Below are positions 1 to 6,756 of a stretch of DNA of 8,092 nucleotides, in pieces. The notes beneath the pieces are model-generated. The model did no database searches. It was not told the DNA's origin and saw only the letters and a program-made list of their open reading frames with translations. A program made the translations under genes and the position numbers. Every line of letters begins with the position of its first letter. Within the stretch, counting starts at the first letter, position 1. This DNA is from Candidatus Sulfotelmatobacter sp. (GTDB taxonomy: Bacteria > Acidobacteriota > Terriglobia > Terriglobales > Acidobacteriaceae). Where the stretch lies: positions 1 to 8,092 of the forward strand of contig JASHRB010000364.1 of the NCBI GenBank assembly GCA_030037575.1, written 5' to 3'.

Positions 1-1
1 T

Positions 2-574
2 GTCGGTGAGGGGACGGGCGGGCCGCTGTTTTTTACCCAGTATTCCTACATGGGTTTCGATCCGCGCGGCATCCACGATCGCTACGCGGATTACTTTGAA
101 AACAATCGCGACATAGCGTTGATCAATCTCGCCTACTGCGAAGCCAACCCCGGCCACTTTGAAGGCTACGGCGCCGACGATTGGGGATTGACGGCCAGCG
201 ACGATCAGCTGGGATATCTGGCCCACTCCCCGGACCTTTCGAGCGACAACGGCACCATCACCCCAACCGGAGCACTGTCCTCGTTTCCCTACACGCCCAA
301 AGCTTCGATGGATGCGCTTAAGTTTTTCTATCGCGAATTGGGCGACCGGTTATGGGGAGTTTACGGTCCGCACGACGCTTTCAACCTCACACATAATTGG
401 TTTTCTCCGGTTTACATGGGGCTTGATCAGGCGCCGATCGTAGTGATGATTGAGAACTATCGCACCGGCCTGATCTGGAGAATGTTTATGTCAAATCCGG
501 AGATTCACCCGATGTTGAACAAAGTCGGTTTTCAACGTGACGACACGGAAAAGGCTTCTGCGACGGAACACTGA
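2..574 (+). CDS. Glucoamylase-family protein (PF10091, GH144-like), C-terminal part only
   Basis: The gene is cut by the left edge; the last 190 codons are present. The visible part carries the conserved run of the bacterial glycoamylase family: [17 protein letters not shown] near the start, then a YCEANP segment, [25 protein letters not shown], a [18 protein letters not shown] block, and near the end [17 protein letters not shown] followed by FMSNPEI. These are family landmarks I recognise by eye. PF10091 enzymes are (alpha/alpha)6-barrel glycoside hydrolases; characterised GH144 members cut beta-1,2-glucans, so the 'glucoamylase' name may mislead about substrate. Members are usually exported, but the N-terminus is not in the window, so location cannot be judged. 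The tail after the domain is short and polar, and the frame ends in TGA. A 162-base gap separates it from the next gene. Family assignment is secure; the substrate is not. Confidence 0.92.
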   Translation, partial: VGEGTGGPLFFTQYSYMGFDPRGIHDRYADYFENNRDIALINLAYCEANPGHFEGYGADDWGLTASDDQLGYLAHSPDLSSDNGTITPTGALSSFPYTPKASMDALKFFYRELGDRLWGVYGPHDAFNLTHNWFSPVYMGLDQAPIVVMIENYRTGLIWRMFMSNPEIHPMLNKVGFQRDDTEKASATEH

Positions 575-736
575 TGGTTAAACCTTGTTCCCTGCCATCG
601 TCGGTTGGCGAGCCAGGCACATGGACGGCCACTGCCCATATTTTGCCGCTCCTTCCCCTCTTCCCGCGGACCACCTTTGCGCATGAACCCACATCTAACC
701 GGGAAGCGGCAGGTCACGAGTGGAGGAGAAGCGTCT

Positions 737-1525
737 ATGAAGGTCTTTCTTGGGTGCGCTTTCGCGGCCATCGCTGTTATTCCCTGGTGCGCTGCGCAAA
801 ACGGTGGCAGGACGAGCTCAGCCGTGTCGCCGGGGCAGAATTCAGCGCTCCATCAGCCTGGTTCATCGAACACGGGGCAGCCGGCAAATGCCATGCGGAT
901 CGCTCCGGGCAGCGTGATTCCAGTACGGCTGGCGAAGACCATCGATGCGAAGAAAGCGAAGCCCGGGGAAGAAGTCGACGCTGAAGTCACCGAAGACCTG
1001 AAATCCGGAAATGGCGAGGTAATCGTTCCCAAGAACACCAAGATCATCGGGAAGGTCACCGAAGCGCAGCCTCGTTCAAAAGCGCAAAAAGAATCGCAGA
1101 TCGCTATTGCTTTCGACCACGCTGTTGCGAAGGATGGGAGCAATGTTGTCCTGCCCATGTCCATCCAGGCGATCATCGCGCCGTCATATTTGAGTGGCGG
1201 CAACAGTGCGAGCGAAGCCAGCTCCGCACCTTCAGCCCCAACTCCGACCTCCGGAGGGATGGCGCCCAGCGGACGCGCCTCACAACCAATGGGCCCGCCT
1301 CAAAGCGAGAACCCCTCGGCGGCCGCAGGAGAAGAACCGAGTACGCGCGCGGCGAATCCCAATTCGCACCCTGCCATCAACGGAAACACGCAAGGAATTT
1401 TGGGCCTGCAAAACCTGACCTTGTCAGGCGCTGCCGTCCGTGGGCAAGGTTCGGTGGTGAGCTCAGAGAAGAACAATGTGAAGCTGGAAGGCGGAACCTT
1501 GATGCTGCTGCGCGTGAGTCAGTAG
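737..1525 (+). CDS. Secreted protein with small beta-rich core and low-complexity linker, function unknown
   Basis: This encodes 262 residues from the ATG at 737, chosen because GGAGGAG lies at 722-728 and a signal peptide follows at once (MKVFLGCAFAAIAVIPWCAA, likely cleaved before QN at residue 21). The frame is open further upstream, but the extra 44 residues are arginine/proline-rich and look non-coding. Residues about 56-147 form a beta-rich block (GSVIPVRLAKTIDAKKAKPG, EVDAEVTEDL, VIVPKNTKIIGKVTEA, VVLPMSIQAI). The pattern of 'large-molecule-safe' strands with VPKxTxIxGxV faintly resembles the beta-barrel of TrbI/VirB10-type proteins, but no conjugation gene is nearby. Residues about 153-218 are Ser/Pro/Ala/Gly-rich and probably disordered. 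A short C-terminal strand region (about 219-262, ending GGTLMLLRV) looks like the rest of the barrel. It is probably periplasmic or surface-exposed. The function is unknown. Confidence 0.82.
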   Translation: MKVFLGCAFAAIAVIPWCAAQNGGRTSSAVSPGQNSALHQPGSSNTGQPANAMRIAPGSVIPVRLAKTIDAKKAKPGEEVDAEVTEDLKSGNGEVIVPKNTKIIGKVTEAQPRSKAQKESQIAIAFDHAVAKDGSNVVLPMSIQAIIAPSYLSGGNSASEASSAPSAPTPTSGGMAPSGRASQPMGPPQSENPSAAAGEEPSTRAANPNSHPAINGNTQGILGLQNLTLSGAAVRGQGSVVSSEKNNVKLEGGTLMLLRVSQ

Positions 1526-1555
1526 CATTCGCCTGCGCCCCGGGCATGGGAATTC

Positions 1556-1777
1556 CTACGCGGCCTTGCGCGGCACCTTGGCGCCTTTCTTGCGGGCTTC
1601 GGAAAGACCGATGGCAATCGCTTGCTTTCGGCTCCTCACTTTTCCGCCCCTGCCGCCTTTGCCGGATTCGAGTGTTCCCTGGTTTCGCCTGCGCATGGCG
1701 CTCTCTACCGACTTGCCTGCCGCTTTCCCATACTTTCGCCCACCCGATTTCCTGCCGGAACGTTTCCTCGCCGCCAT
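1556..1777 (-). CDS. DUF6496 small basic protein
   Basis: A 73-residue, very basic protein (Arg/Lys/Gly/Ser-rich) that ends with the family hallmark KVRSRKQAIAIGLSEARKKG followed by AKVP (residues 47-69). KSVESAMRRRNQGTLESGKG just before it is also typical. On the minus strand AGGAG lies 7 bases before the ATG, so the start is well supported. Members of this family are short, highly charged and found in many soil bacteria; some are labelled plasmid-stabilisation-like or histone-like, but no activity is established as far as I know. The composition suggests nucleic-acid binding, which is inference. The gene converges on the secreted-protein gene with a 30-base gap, and its 5' end faces the YflT-like gene across 167 bases, which may hold divergent promoters. 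Confidence 0.85.
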   Translation of the reverse strand: MAARKRSGRKSGGRKYGKAAGKSVESAMRRRNQGTLESGKGGRGGKVRSRKQAIAIGLSEARKKGAKVPRKAA

Positions 1778-1944
1778 GGTTTTCTCCTGGCTATTTAGTC
1801 GAGGGAATTGCGCGCAAGGGTTGTCGCATATATCCTTTGCTGCGCGGCGAGGTCCCGCGGGGCGGCAACGTCATTCGCCATGGGGCATCAAATACTTTCG
1901 TCCGGGAAAGCTGTAACCTGGAATTGCAGATTGGAGGTTCTACT

Positions 1945-2736
1945 ATGAAGGCCGTGACAGGAGTATTTCGTTCGGAATCCGACGCGCAGCATGCTCTGTC
2001 TGAAATGCGGTCGGCTGGATTTAATCCAGACCGGCTGACTCTACTTACGCCGGGGAGCACAAAATTGGAGCAAAATGCCGCCCCGGTGGAAGCGGCTGAG
2101 CAGCCCGGTATGGGCACGGCGATGGGAGCGGTGCTGGGAACGGCCGCCGGCATGTCAGGCGGTCCCTTGGTGGTGGCCGCTCTGATTCCCGGGGTAGGTC
2201 CGATCACCGCGATTGGCTTGCTTGGTGGCGCGCTTCTCGCCGCCGCCGGCGCAAGTGCCGGCGCGGTCCTGGGAGGGAAATTGGAAAACGCTATGGCCGA
2301 GGGCCTGCCGGAAGACGAACTGTTTGTCTATGAAGACGCGCTGCGCAAGGGCCGCAGCCTATTGATTGCCATGGCGGAGGATGAATCCGCGGCTTGGCCG
2401 ATTCGGGAATTGCTAAAAGCGGAGGGAGCGGAAACGGTCGACGCGGCTCGCGACCAATGGTGGATCGGTTTGCGCGATGCCGAACAGGAGCACTATTCTC
2501 GATTCAGCAGGAACGTGAGCGAAAATGAGAAGTTTTACCGTTTGGGCTTCGAGGCTGCGCTCCACGCCCGAACCCGCTGCAAGGAATATGATCAGGTCTT
2601 ATCCGAGATGACGGCCAAAATTGAAGAACTGCAACGCCAATATCCGGGTGCCGGAGCAGCCGAACCGTTTCGCAGAGGCTATGAGCGTGGCCGGGATTAT
2701 TATCAGCGGTTGTGCGATGAATCCAAGGCTGCATAA
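1945..2736 (+). CDS. YflT-like (general stress protein 17M family) protein with glycine-rich membrane-like segment
   Basis: This encodes 263 residues from the ATG at 1945, behind GGAGG at 1933-1937. The longer upstream frame overlaps the DUF6496 gene and is not protein-like. Residues 1-36 (MKAVTGVFRSESDAQHALSE, then an AGFNPDRLTLLTP strand) match the start of YflT-like/17M domains. Residues about 57-111 are a Gly/Ala-rich hydrophobic stretch with two possible membrane-spanning or lipid-associating parts. Residues about 120-166 (LPEDELFVYEDALRKGRSLL, then IRELLKAEGAETVD) match the usual second half of the same fold. The tail (about 171-263) is helical and charged, with a repeated motif: FYRLGFEAAL at 197-206 and FRRGYERGRDYY at 242-253. 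Relatives are stress-associated envelope or cytoplasmic proteins of unclear biochemistry. A gap of 86 bases precedes the cytochrome gene. Confidence 0.85.
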   Translation: MKAVTGVFRSESDAQHALSEMRSAGFNPDRLTLLTPGSTKLEQNAAPVEAAEQPGMGTAMGAVLGTAAGMSGGPLVVAALIPGVGPITAIGLLGGALLAAAGASAGAVLGGKLENAMAEGLPEDELFVYEDALRKGRSLLIAMAEDESAAWPIRELLKAEGAETVDAARDQWWIGLRDAEQEHYSRFSRNVSENEKFYRLGFEAALHARTRCKEYDQVLSEMTAKIEELQRQYPGAGAAEPFRRGYERGRDYYQRLCDESKAA

Positions 2737-2822
2737 GTGCGCTTGCTTTTTGTAAAATCGTGAAAATCGCCTGAGCAATCCCTGTCTTTACCGCTAGCCT
2801 CGCACCGGCAAAGGACCAAAGC

Positions 2823-3305
2823 ATGACCCCGAATTCGCAAACCAATGGATTGAGCGTAAGCGGCGCCGCGTTCCTCTGCATCCTATGGGTGACCTGCATT
2901 TCATTGCCCAATTTCGGGCAGAGTTCTCAAAAAGCCAGCGTGAACGCAGCCAACGGCACCGTGCATTCCTCTGATAGTCTCATCGCTCGCGGAAAATATA
3001 TCGTGGAAGGGCTGTCGCGCTGCGGACAGTGTCACACGCCACGCGAAATGAACGGCACAGCGGATCGCAGTCATGAACTTCAAGGGGCTTCTGTCTGGCT
3101 GAAATCGGCCGAACCGATGGAGGATTGGCCGCTCCAGGCACCCCGCATCGCAGGCATTCCTCCCGGCACGGACACGGAGATGATCAAACTCCTGACCACC
3201 GGAATCGGGCGCGACGGCAAACCCCTTCGCCAGCCGATGCCGCAATTTCGCATGACCGAGTCTGATGCCGAGGCGGTCGTGGCTTATCTGAAGTCGCTGC
3301 AATAA
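2823..3305 (+). CDS. Exported monohaem c-type cytochrome
   Basis: This encodes 160 residues from the ATG at 2823, with AAGGA at 2811-2815 seven bases upstream. A hydrophobic stretch (about 13-31) forms a signal peptide or membrane anchor; FGQSS may be a cleavage region. One haem c site, CGQCH, lies at residues 67-71. The likely sixth ligand is Met139 in QPMPQF, followed by RMTESDAEAVVAYLKSL, the usual C-terminal helix of class I cytochromes c. The block LLTTGIGRDGKPL is typical of the small cytochromes and cytochrome subunits that accept electrons from periplasmic dehydrogenases. It would act outside the cytoplasmic membrane. The following flavin amine oxidase gene starts 59 bases downstream on the same strand, so co-transcription is plausible. 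The electron donor is not known. Confidence 0.92.
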   Translation: MTPNSQTNGLSVSGAAFLCILWVTCISLPNFGQSSQKASVNAANGTVHSSDSLIARGKYIVEGLSRCGQCHTPREMNGTADRSHELQGASVWLKSAEPMEDWPLQAPRIAGIPPGTDTEMIKLLTTGIGRDGKPLRQPMPQFRMTESDAEAVVAYLKSLQ

Positions 3306-3364
3306 CCAGCTGACGGGAGCTGAGCGACCGCTGGCCGGTTGCGCTGAGGGCTGTTTTTCCGCTT

Positions 3365-4735
3365 ATGCGTCCGCACCACGACGTCATCGTGATCGGAGCC
3401 GGCGCTGCGGGTCTGGCGGCGGCGGCCGAGCTCGCTTCTGCCGGACACCCTGTGACCATACTCGAAGCCCGCGATCGCATCGGGGGACGCATGTTTACCG
3501 TGCATGACTCCAAGTGCGACGCCGCTGTCGAACTGGGCGCCGAATTCGTTCATGGCCGCCCTCCCGAAATCTGGAATCTGCTCCAGCGCCACAAGCTCAA
3601 AGCCAAAGAGGTGACGGGCGATTGCTGGTGCGTCGAAGAAGGTCGCGTGACCACCTGCGACTTTTTCTCCGATGTAGGCCGGATTCTCCGAAAGCTGAGC
3701 GATCGCGGGCCCGATCGGTCGTTTTTGCAATTTCTGGACGATTGCTGCGGAAAGCCAGACCAGCGCCTCGAAGAGGCAAAGAAATGGGCGACCGGCTATG
3801 TAAGCGGATTCAACGCCGCCGATCCCGGGCTGGTCGGGGTGCGGTGGTTGTGGAAAGCAATGCGCGCCGAAGAAAAGATCGACGGCGACCGCATGTTTCA
3901 TGTGCCTGGTGGTTACGCTGCCCTGGTGGATATTCTTCATCGCCAGATCACGGACGGCGGAGTTACCCTGCACAAAAACGCAGTCGTCGAAGCGGTGAGC
4001 TGGCGAAAAGGAAATGCCACCATAAATGTGCGTGGCAAAGGCGCTGCCCGGACCTTTACGGCTTCGCGTGTACTCATCACCGTTCCTCTCGGCGTTCTTC
4101 AGGCGCGCGCCGCCAGCCAAGGGGCAATTCGCTTTCATCCAGAGCTGCCTGGTTGGAAGCGCCGCGCCATCCGCAATTTAATGATGGGCAAAGTGATCCG
4201 CGTGACCCTGCGGTTTGGTGAACGGTTTTGGGAATCGTTGCCCCAGAAGCACGAGAAGAATTCGAGGACCATGGGAAGAATGAGTTTTCTTTTTTCACAC
4301 GATGACTGGTTCCCAACTTGGTGGACACCGGCTTGTCCACGACTGCCTTTTATTACCGGCTGGGCTCCGTTTCGCTCGGCCGAGAGGCTCTCGGGAAAGA
4401 GCAACGCGTTTGTGATCGATCAGAGCCTGAAAGCTTTACACAGGTTGCTGGGAATCAGTCGGCGGGAGCTGGCAGGCAAGTTTGAGCGTGCATATTCTCA
4501 CGATTGGCAAAACGATCCGTTTTCGCGCGGAGCGTACAGCTACGGAAAAGTCGGAGGGGACGGGGAGGAGCGAGCTCTCGCGAAACCGGTGATGGGTACC
4601 TTATTCTTCGCCGGTGAAGCCACAGACCCCAGTGGGCAAAACGGAACGGTACACGCTGCCATCGCCAGCGGCCATCGGGCGGCCCATGAAATCATGAAGG
4701 CCAAGCCCACCCCCGGTGGGCCAGGCCAACGGTAA
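3365..4735 (+). CDS. Flavin-dependent amine oxidase family protein (FAD oxidoreductase)
   Basis: This encodes 456 residues, full length for the flavin amine oxidase family (PF01593). The N-terminal dinucleotide-binding motif is VIVIGAGAAGLAAAAELASA (residues 8-27), followed by the ribose-binding acid in ILEARDRIGGR (Glu34). VELGAEFVHG (55-64), HVPGGYAAL (179-187) and ITVPLGVLQ (238-246) are family landmarks. Lys276 in GKVIRVTLRF fits the conserved lysine near the flavin N5. The C-terminal FAD motif is LFFAGEATDP (413-422) with NGTVHAAIASG after it, and WQNDPFSRGAYSY (381-393) precedes it. The enzyme should oxidise an amine, with the flavin reoxidised by oxygen or another acceptor; the substrate cannot be told. 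There is no signal peptide, and an in-frame stop at 3311-3313 with no start codon between rules out an upstream extension, so it looks cytoplasmic. The ribosome site is weak (GAGGG at 3346-3350). Confidence 0.93.
   Translation: MRPHHDVIVIGAGAAGLAAAAELASAGHPVTILEARDRIGGRMFTVHDSKCDAAVELGAEFVHGRPPEIWNLLQRHKLKAKEVTGDCWCVEEGRVTTCDFFSDVGRILRKLSDRGPDRSFLQFLDDCCGKPDQRLEEAKKWATGYVSGFNAADPGLVGVRWLWKAMRAEEKIDGDRMFHVPGGYAALVDILHRQITDGGVTLHKNAVVEAVSWRKGNATINVRGKGAARTFTASRVLITVPLGVLQARAASQGAIRFHPELPGWKRRAIRNLMMGKVIRVTLRFGERFWESLPQKHEKNSRTMGRMSFLFSHDDWFPTWWTPACPRLPFITGWAPFRSAERLSGKSNAFVIDQSLKALHRLLGISRRELAGKFERAYSHDWQNDPFSRGAYSYGKVGGDGEERALAKPVMGTLFFAGEATDPSGQNGTVHAAIASGHRAAHEIMKAKPTPGGPGQR
4699..4727. repeat. 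GC-rich hairpin at the end of the amine oxidase gene
   Basis: GCCCACC (4705-4711) and GGTGGGC (4715-4721) form a perfect 7-bp stem with a CCC loop. It is flanked by GGCC at 4699-4702 and 4724-4727, which can pair across a 2-by-2 internal loop. It lies in the last codons of the amine oxidase gene, just before the convergent minus-strand gene. No T-run follows on either strand, so I do not call it a terminator. Confidence 0.4.
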
Positions 4736-4820
4736 GGCTGGTCGACCCGCGCAATCCCGCCTCCGCCCAGCCTGACGCTTCACTGGATACGCTCTGGGTT
4801 CTAAGGCTCCATCTCATGTT

Positions 4821-5111
4821 TCAACTTATTGCAAGTTTCTTTATCTCGTTTTCCCGCGCGATATTCACGATTCCGTTGGCATCGTCGAAAAGACTTTGCC
4901 GCAAAAGAACTAGTAGCCGGGCTTTGACTTTCGCCTTTTCGACCACCTGGGGAGGAACAACGAATGTATCTTGATGCGTGCAACTCAGAGCGCTCCCAGT
5001 GAGCGCATTCGCGAAATTGGGTTCTGCCGGCTGCGATGCTTTGCCCACTTGTGCGCCAGCGAGGGCAGAAGAAAGAATGACAAGCAGCAGAAGAACACTC
5101 CCTTTCGGCAC
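4821..5111 (-). CDS. Small exported protein, GTG start, function unknown
   Basis: This encodes 96 residues from a GTG at 5111. The start is set by GGGGAGG at 5119-5125, seven bases upstream, and by a signal peptide directly after it (VPKGSVLLLLVILSSALAGA, likely cut near AGA/Q). A longer frame starting at 5162 adds a charged, non-signal-like N-terminus and ignores that ribosome site. The mature part is short (about 75 residues) with one cysteine and a long amphipathic helix (VVEKAKVKARLLVLLRQSLF, then NIARENEIKKLA). I do not recognise a family. The frame stops right after KKLAIS. If one A were missing near 4827-4830, the helix would continue as ANKLKHEMEP and then stop, so the C-terminus may be affected by a single-base change. 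It lies 150 bases downstream of the larger minus-strand gene and may be co-transcribed with it or have its own promoter. Confidence 0.65.
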   Translation of the reverse strand: MPKGSVLLLLVILSSALAGAQVGKASQPAEPNFANALTGSALSCTHQDTFVVPPQVVEKAKVKARLLVLLRQSLFDDANGIVNIARENEIKKLAIS

Positions 5112-5118
5112 ATCTCTA

Positions 5119-5125
5119 CCTCCCC
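5119..5125 (-). promoter_or_regulatory. Ribosome binding site deciding a GTG start
   Basis: GGGGAGG on the minus strand, seven bases before the GTG at 5111. It is the only good Shine-Dalgarno for the small exported protein and selects this start over the upstream one at 5162. Confidence 0.6.
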
Positions 5126-5261
5126 GGGCCGGGAAACCATCGTGCTTTTTCCGCGGCAGCAAGGAGATGTTTGCTTCTCCCCTTCGGTTTGCCCGCTACA
5201 TATATTCAGTGTGTGCCATACTGCTGCCGCCGTAGCGGTTGCAAGACGCGCTCCCCCTTTG

Positions 5262-6392
5262 CTAATAAGCGTTCAACGTGACCTCGTCAAGCCAGACAGC
5301 GTAAGGCTGTTGCTTGTAGTTTCCATCCAGCTGAAAGGCGATGTCGACCTCTTCCTGATACCAATTGGCTTGCGCGGTATAGTAGGTGTCGACGTCATAT
5401 TCCTGCCCGGCCACGCTTAAAGTCAGGTAGTGCACTTGGTTCCCGACACGCTCAAGAGTCCAGACCAGGTGAATCCAGGTTTGTGACGGAAAATGTTTGC
5501 AGGGCACCGAAGTCGGCACCCATATCTCGGCTAGCGGATTCCAAATCGTCCACTTACCGGTCTGATCGAAGTCGCATTGGCTTCCCCAGGTCCAACGCGT
5601 TCCCGCAAAAGCCTGATTCACGTCAAACTCCAGCGACTGCGGCGCATCTCCATCACTCACGTAGAACCATAGGTCGTAGGTGAAATGACTGACATTATCG
5701 CCGCCCCCGAGGGGATACCAGTAAAGCTCATTGGAATACGGATGTGAACCGCTGATCGTAAATTCTGCGGACGACCCGCTGAGCGAGGGAGTCGATTCAT
5801 CCTGCGTCAGCTGTGAAACGGCGTTTCCCAATCCCGCCGCACAGGTTGATCCTTGCCCGATCGCTGCCGAACACGACAGCCAACCGGGAAGCTTTTGAAT
5901 ATCGCTGACCCCCGGATTCTGTGACACCACGTTTACTTCGGTGGTTGCAGTCGCGATGTAACCGGAAACGTCTTCGCCAACAATTTCGATCGTGTGCTTT
6001 CCGTTGGACATGAAAATGTACTGATTGATGTTGGGCGTGAAGGAGTAATAGACAGCCTGGCCATCCACATAAATCCGCATCCAGTAGATCGGATCCGCCG
6101 GCAAAGCTTGGGCGATCACACTGGCCGGTGAACTTACGGCGGCACCGTTTCCCGGGCCCGAAATCGTAAGAGGAAAGCCACACAGAGCTGCTGGAGGAGG
6201 TTCAATGGCGGGCGGTACTAGGGAAGTGTTGGCGGGAGGTGTTGGCGTAACCGGACAGTTTGCGACATACGCGGGCAGTCCCTGACAGCACTGCCAGGCC
6301 ATGAGACCGAGCGCGATTACCACCATCGGCAGAACCGCCGAGTTGGTCAGGCTTGATCGCTTAGTCTGAAACCATCGAAGTCCGCTGCTCAT
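5262..6392 (-). CDS. Secreted/anchored protein: Ig-like domain plus C-terminal concanavalin A/LamG-like domain
   Basis: This encodes 376 residues from the ATG at 6392, chosen for GGGAG six bases upstream; a start 11 residues earlier lacks such a site. Residues about 18-36 (SAVLPMVVIALGLMAWQCC) form a signal peptide or N-terminal anchor; AWQC is a poor lipobox. A Pro-rich linker follows (about 47-69). Residues about 73-156 look like an Ig-like beta-sandwich (FPLTISGPGNGAAV, WMRIYVDGQAVYYSF, GKHTIEIVGED, TTEVNVV). After a LPGWLSCSA hinge, residues about 194-376 form a second beta-rich domain (NVSHFTYDLWFYV, SLEFDVNQAF, WIHLVWTLERVGNQVHY, DVDTYY, AFQLDGNY, WLDEVTLNAY), which I read as concanavalin A/LamG-like. 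Four cysteines (174, 184, 273, 298) are also in the paralogue at 7006-8092 and may form two disulfides. Carbohydrate or surface binding is plausible but unproven. It resembles a secreted family I recall as multi-copy in Terriglobia. Confidence 0.85.
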   Translation of the reverse strand: MSSGLRWFQTKRSSLTNSAVLPMVVIALGLMAWQCCQGLPAYVANCPVTPTPPANTSLVPPAIEPPPAALCGFPLTISGPGNGAAVSSPASVIAQALPADPIYWMRIYVDGQAVYYSFTPNINQYIFMSNGKHTIEIVGEDVSGYIATATTEVNVVSQNPGVSDIQKLPGWLSCSAAIGQGSTCAAGLGNAVSQLTQDESTPSLSGSSAEFTISGSHPYSNELYWYPLGGGDNVSHFTYDLWFYVSDGDAPQSLEFDVNQAFAGTRWTWGSQCDFDQTGKWTIWNPLAEIWVPTSVPCKHFPSQTWIHLVWTLERVGNQVHYLTLSVAGQEYDVDTYYTAQANWYQEEVDIAFQLDGNYKQQPYAVWLDEVTLNAY

Positions 6393-6560
6393 TTTGAGCT
6401 CCCGGCGCTGGCGATATGAAGCCACTGCTGAAAAAGATCGATATCGGGGAGCGGCCCAACCGATGGACCCTTGGAGTTGGAGCGAGTGGCACGTAAAACC
6501 GCGGTTGCGTTTGAATCACTCTTCGTCTGGTGCGAGAAACCAGTGGCGCGGGACAGTAAG

Positions 6561-6618
6561 GAAAATATTTTCACGGTGCGTGAACGAACTGTGATTTCGT
6601 TCAAGACCGCTTGTCTTG
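6561..6618. promoter_or_regulatory. Chain of four overlapping perfect inverted repeats
   Basis: Four perfect inverted repeats follow each other with shared bases. GAAAATATTTTC is a 12-base palindrome (6561-6572). TTCACG-GTG-CGTGAA lies at 6570-6584. TGAACGAA, a 7-base loop and TTCGTTCA lie at 6581-6603. CAAGAC-CGCTT-GTCTTG lies at 6602-6618. Neighbouring repeats share 2-4 bases, so as RNA hairpins they could not all form fully at once; as DNA they could be adjacent operator sites. The cluster is about 170-230 bases upstream of the minus-strand gene. Role inferred from structure only. Confidence 0.45.
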
Positions 6619-6648
6619 GTGAGCGTCTCCCCTCAGTACATTGAAAGG

Positions 6649-6672
6649 GTTTGTTATGCCGGCATCAAAAAC
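6649..6672. promoter_or_regulatory. 24-base imperfect palindrome, possible operator
   Basis: GTTTGTTATGCC (6649-6660) is the reverse complement of 6661-6672 at 10 of 12 positions, around a perfect 10-base core ATGCCGGCAT (6656-6665). The size and symmetry suit a dimeric regulator, but I recognise no specific family site. A perfect 10-base palindrome CTAGGCCTAG sits 18 bases further right (6690-6699). Confidence 0.35.
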
Positions 6673-6689
6673 TCCCCGTTCGCGTATGG

Positions 6690-6699
6690 CTAGGCCTAG
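6690..6699. repeat. Perfect palindrome CTAGGCCTAG
   Basis: A 10-base perfect palindrome containing two CTAG tetramers, a tetranucleotide that is scarce in many bacterial genomes. It has no evident role; it may be an extra regulator site in the same intergenic region. Confidence 0.3.
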
Positions 6700-6704
6700 G
6701 TTAG

Positions 6705-6728
6705 CGATTTTACGCAGATCGCAAATCG
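6705..6728. repeat. Inverted repeat CGATTT / AAATCG
   Basis: CGATTT (6705-6710) and AAATCG (6723-6728) are perfect 6-base arms around 12 bases. An alternative pairing, GCGAT (6704-6708) with ATCGC (6718-6722), competes with it. This is weak evidence alone and is listed because it continues the run of inverted repeats. Confidence 0.25.
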
Positions 6729-6756
6729 GAGATTCACCGTAACTGAAGGAGGAAGA

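Noticed and set aside
605..736. 44-codon N-terminal extension of the secreted 262-residue protein
   Set aside because: It would bury the signal peptide; the ATG at 737 has GGAGGAG upstream.
1526..1558. Terminator between the convergent genes (GCCCCGGGC, GGAATTCC)
   Set aside because: The stems are only 4 bp and no T-run follows.
1808..1836. Promoter TTGCGC - 17 bases - TATCCT in the divergent gap before the YflT-like gene
   Set aside because: Only 3 of 6 and 4 of 6 positions match the consensus, which is common by chance in DNA of this composition.
1546..1944. 133-codon N-terminal extension of the YflT-like protein
   Set aside because: It overlaps the well-supported DUF6496 gene on the other strand, is Cys/Arg/Pro-rich and not protein-like; the ATG at 1945 has a good ribosome site and the domain starts there.
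3284..4138. 284-codon minus-strand open frame opposite the amine oxidase gene
   Set aside because: It is a shadow of a clearly recognisable gene; it has no family motif and no ribosome site.
4971..5420. Plus-strand open frame of 149 codons across the two minus-strand genes
   Set aside because: It overlaps two better-supported genes, has a mixed Cys/Arg composition and no family resemblance.
6389..6604. Minus-strand frame of 71 codons whose stop overlaps the ATG of the 376-residue protein (ATGA arrangement)
   Set aside because: It would start with TTG without a ribosome site, its residues look random (Ser/Arg/Thr-rich), and it covers the palindrome chain. The overlap is probably chance, though coupling cannot be excluded.
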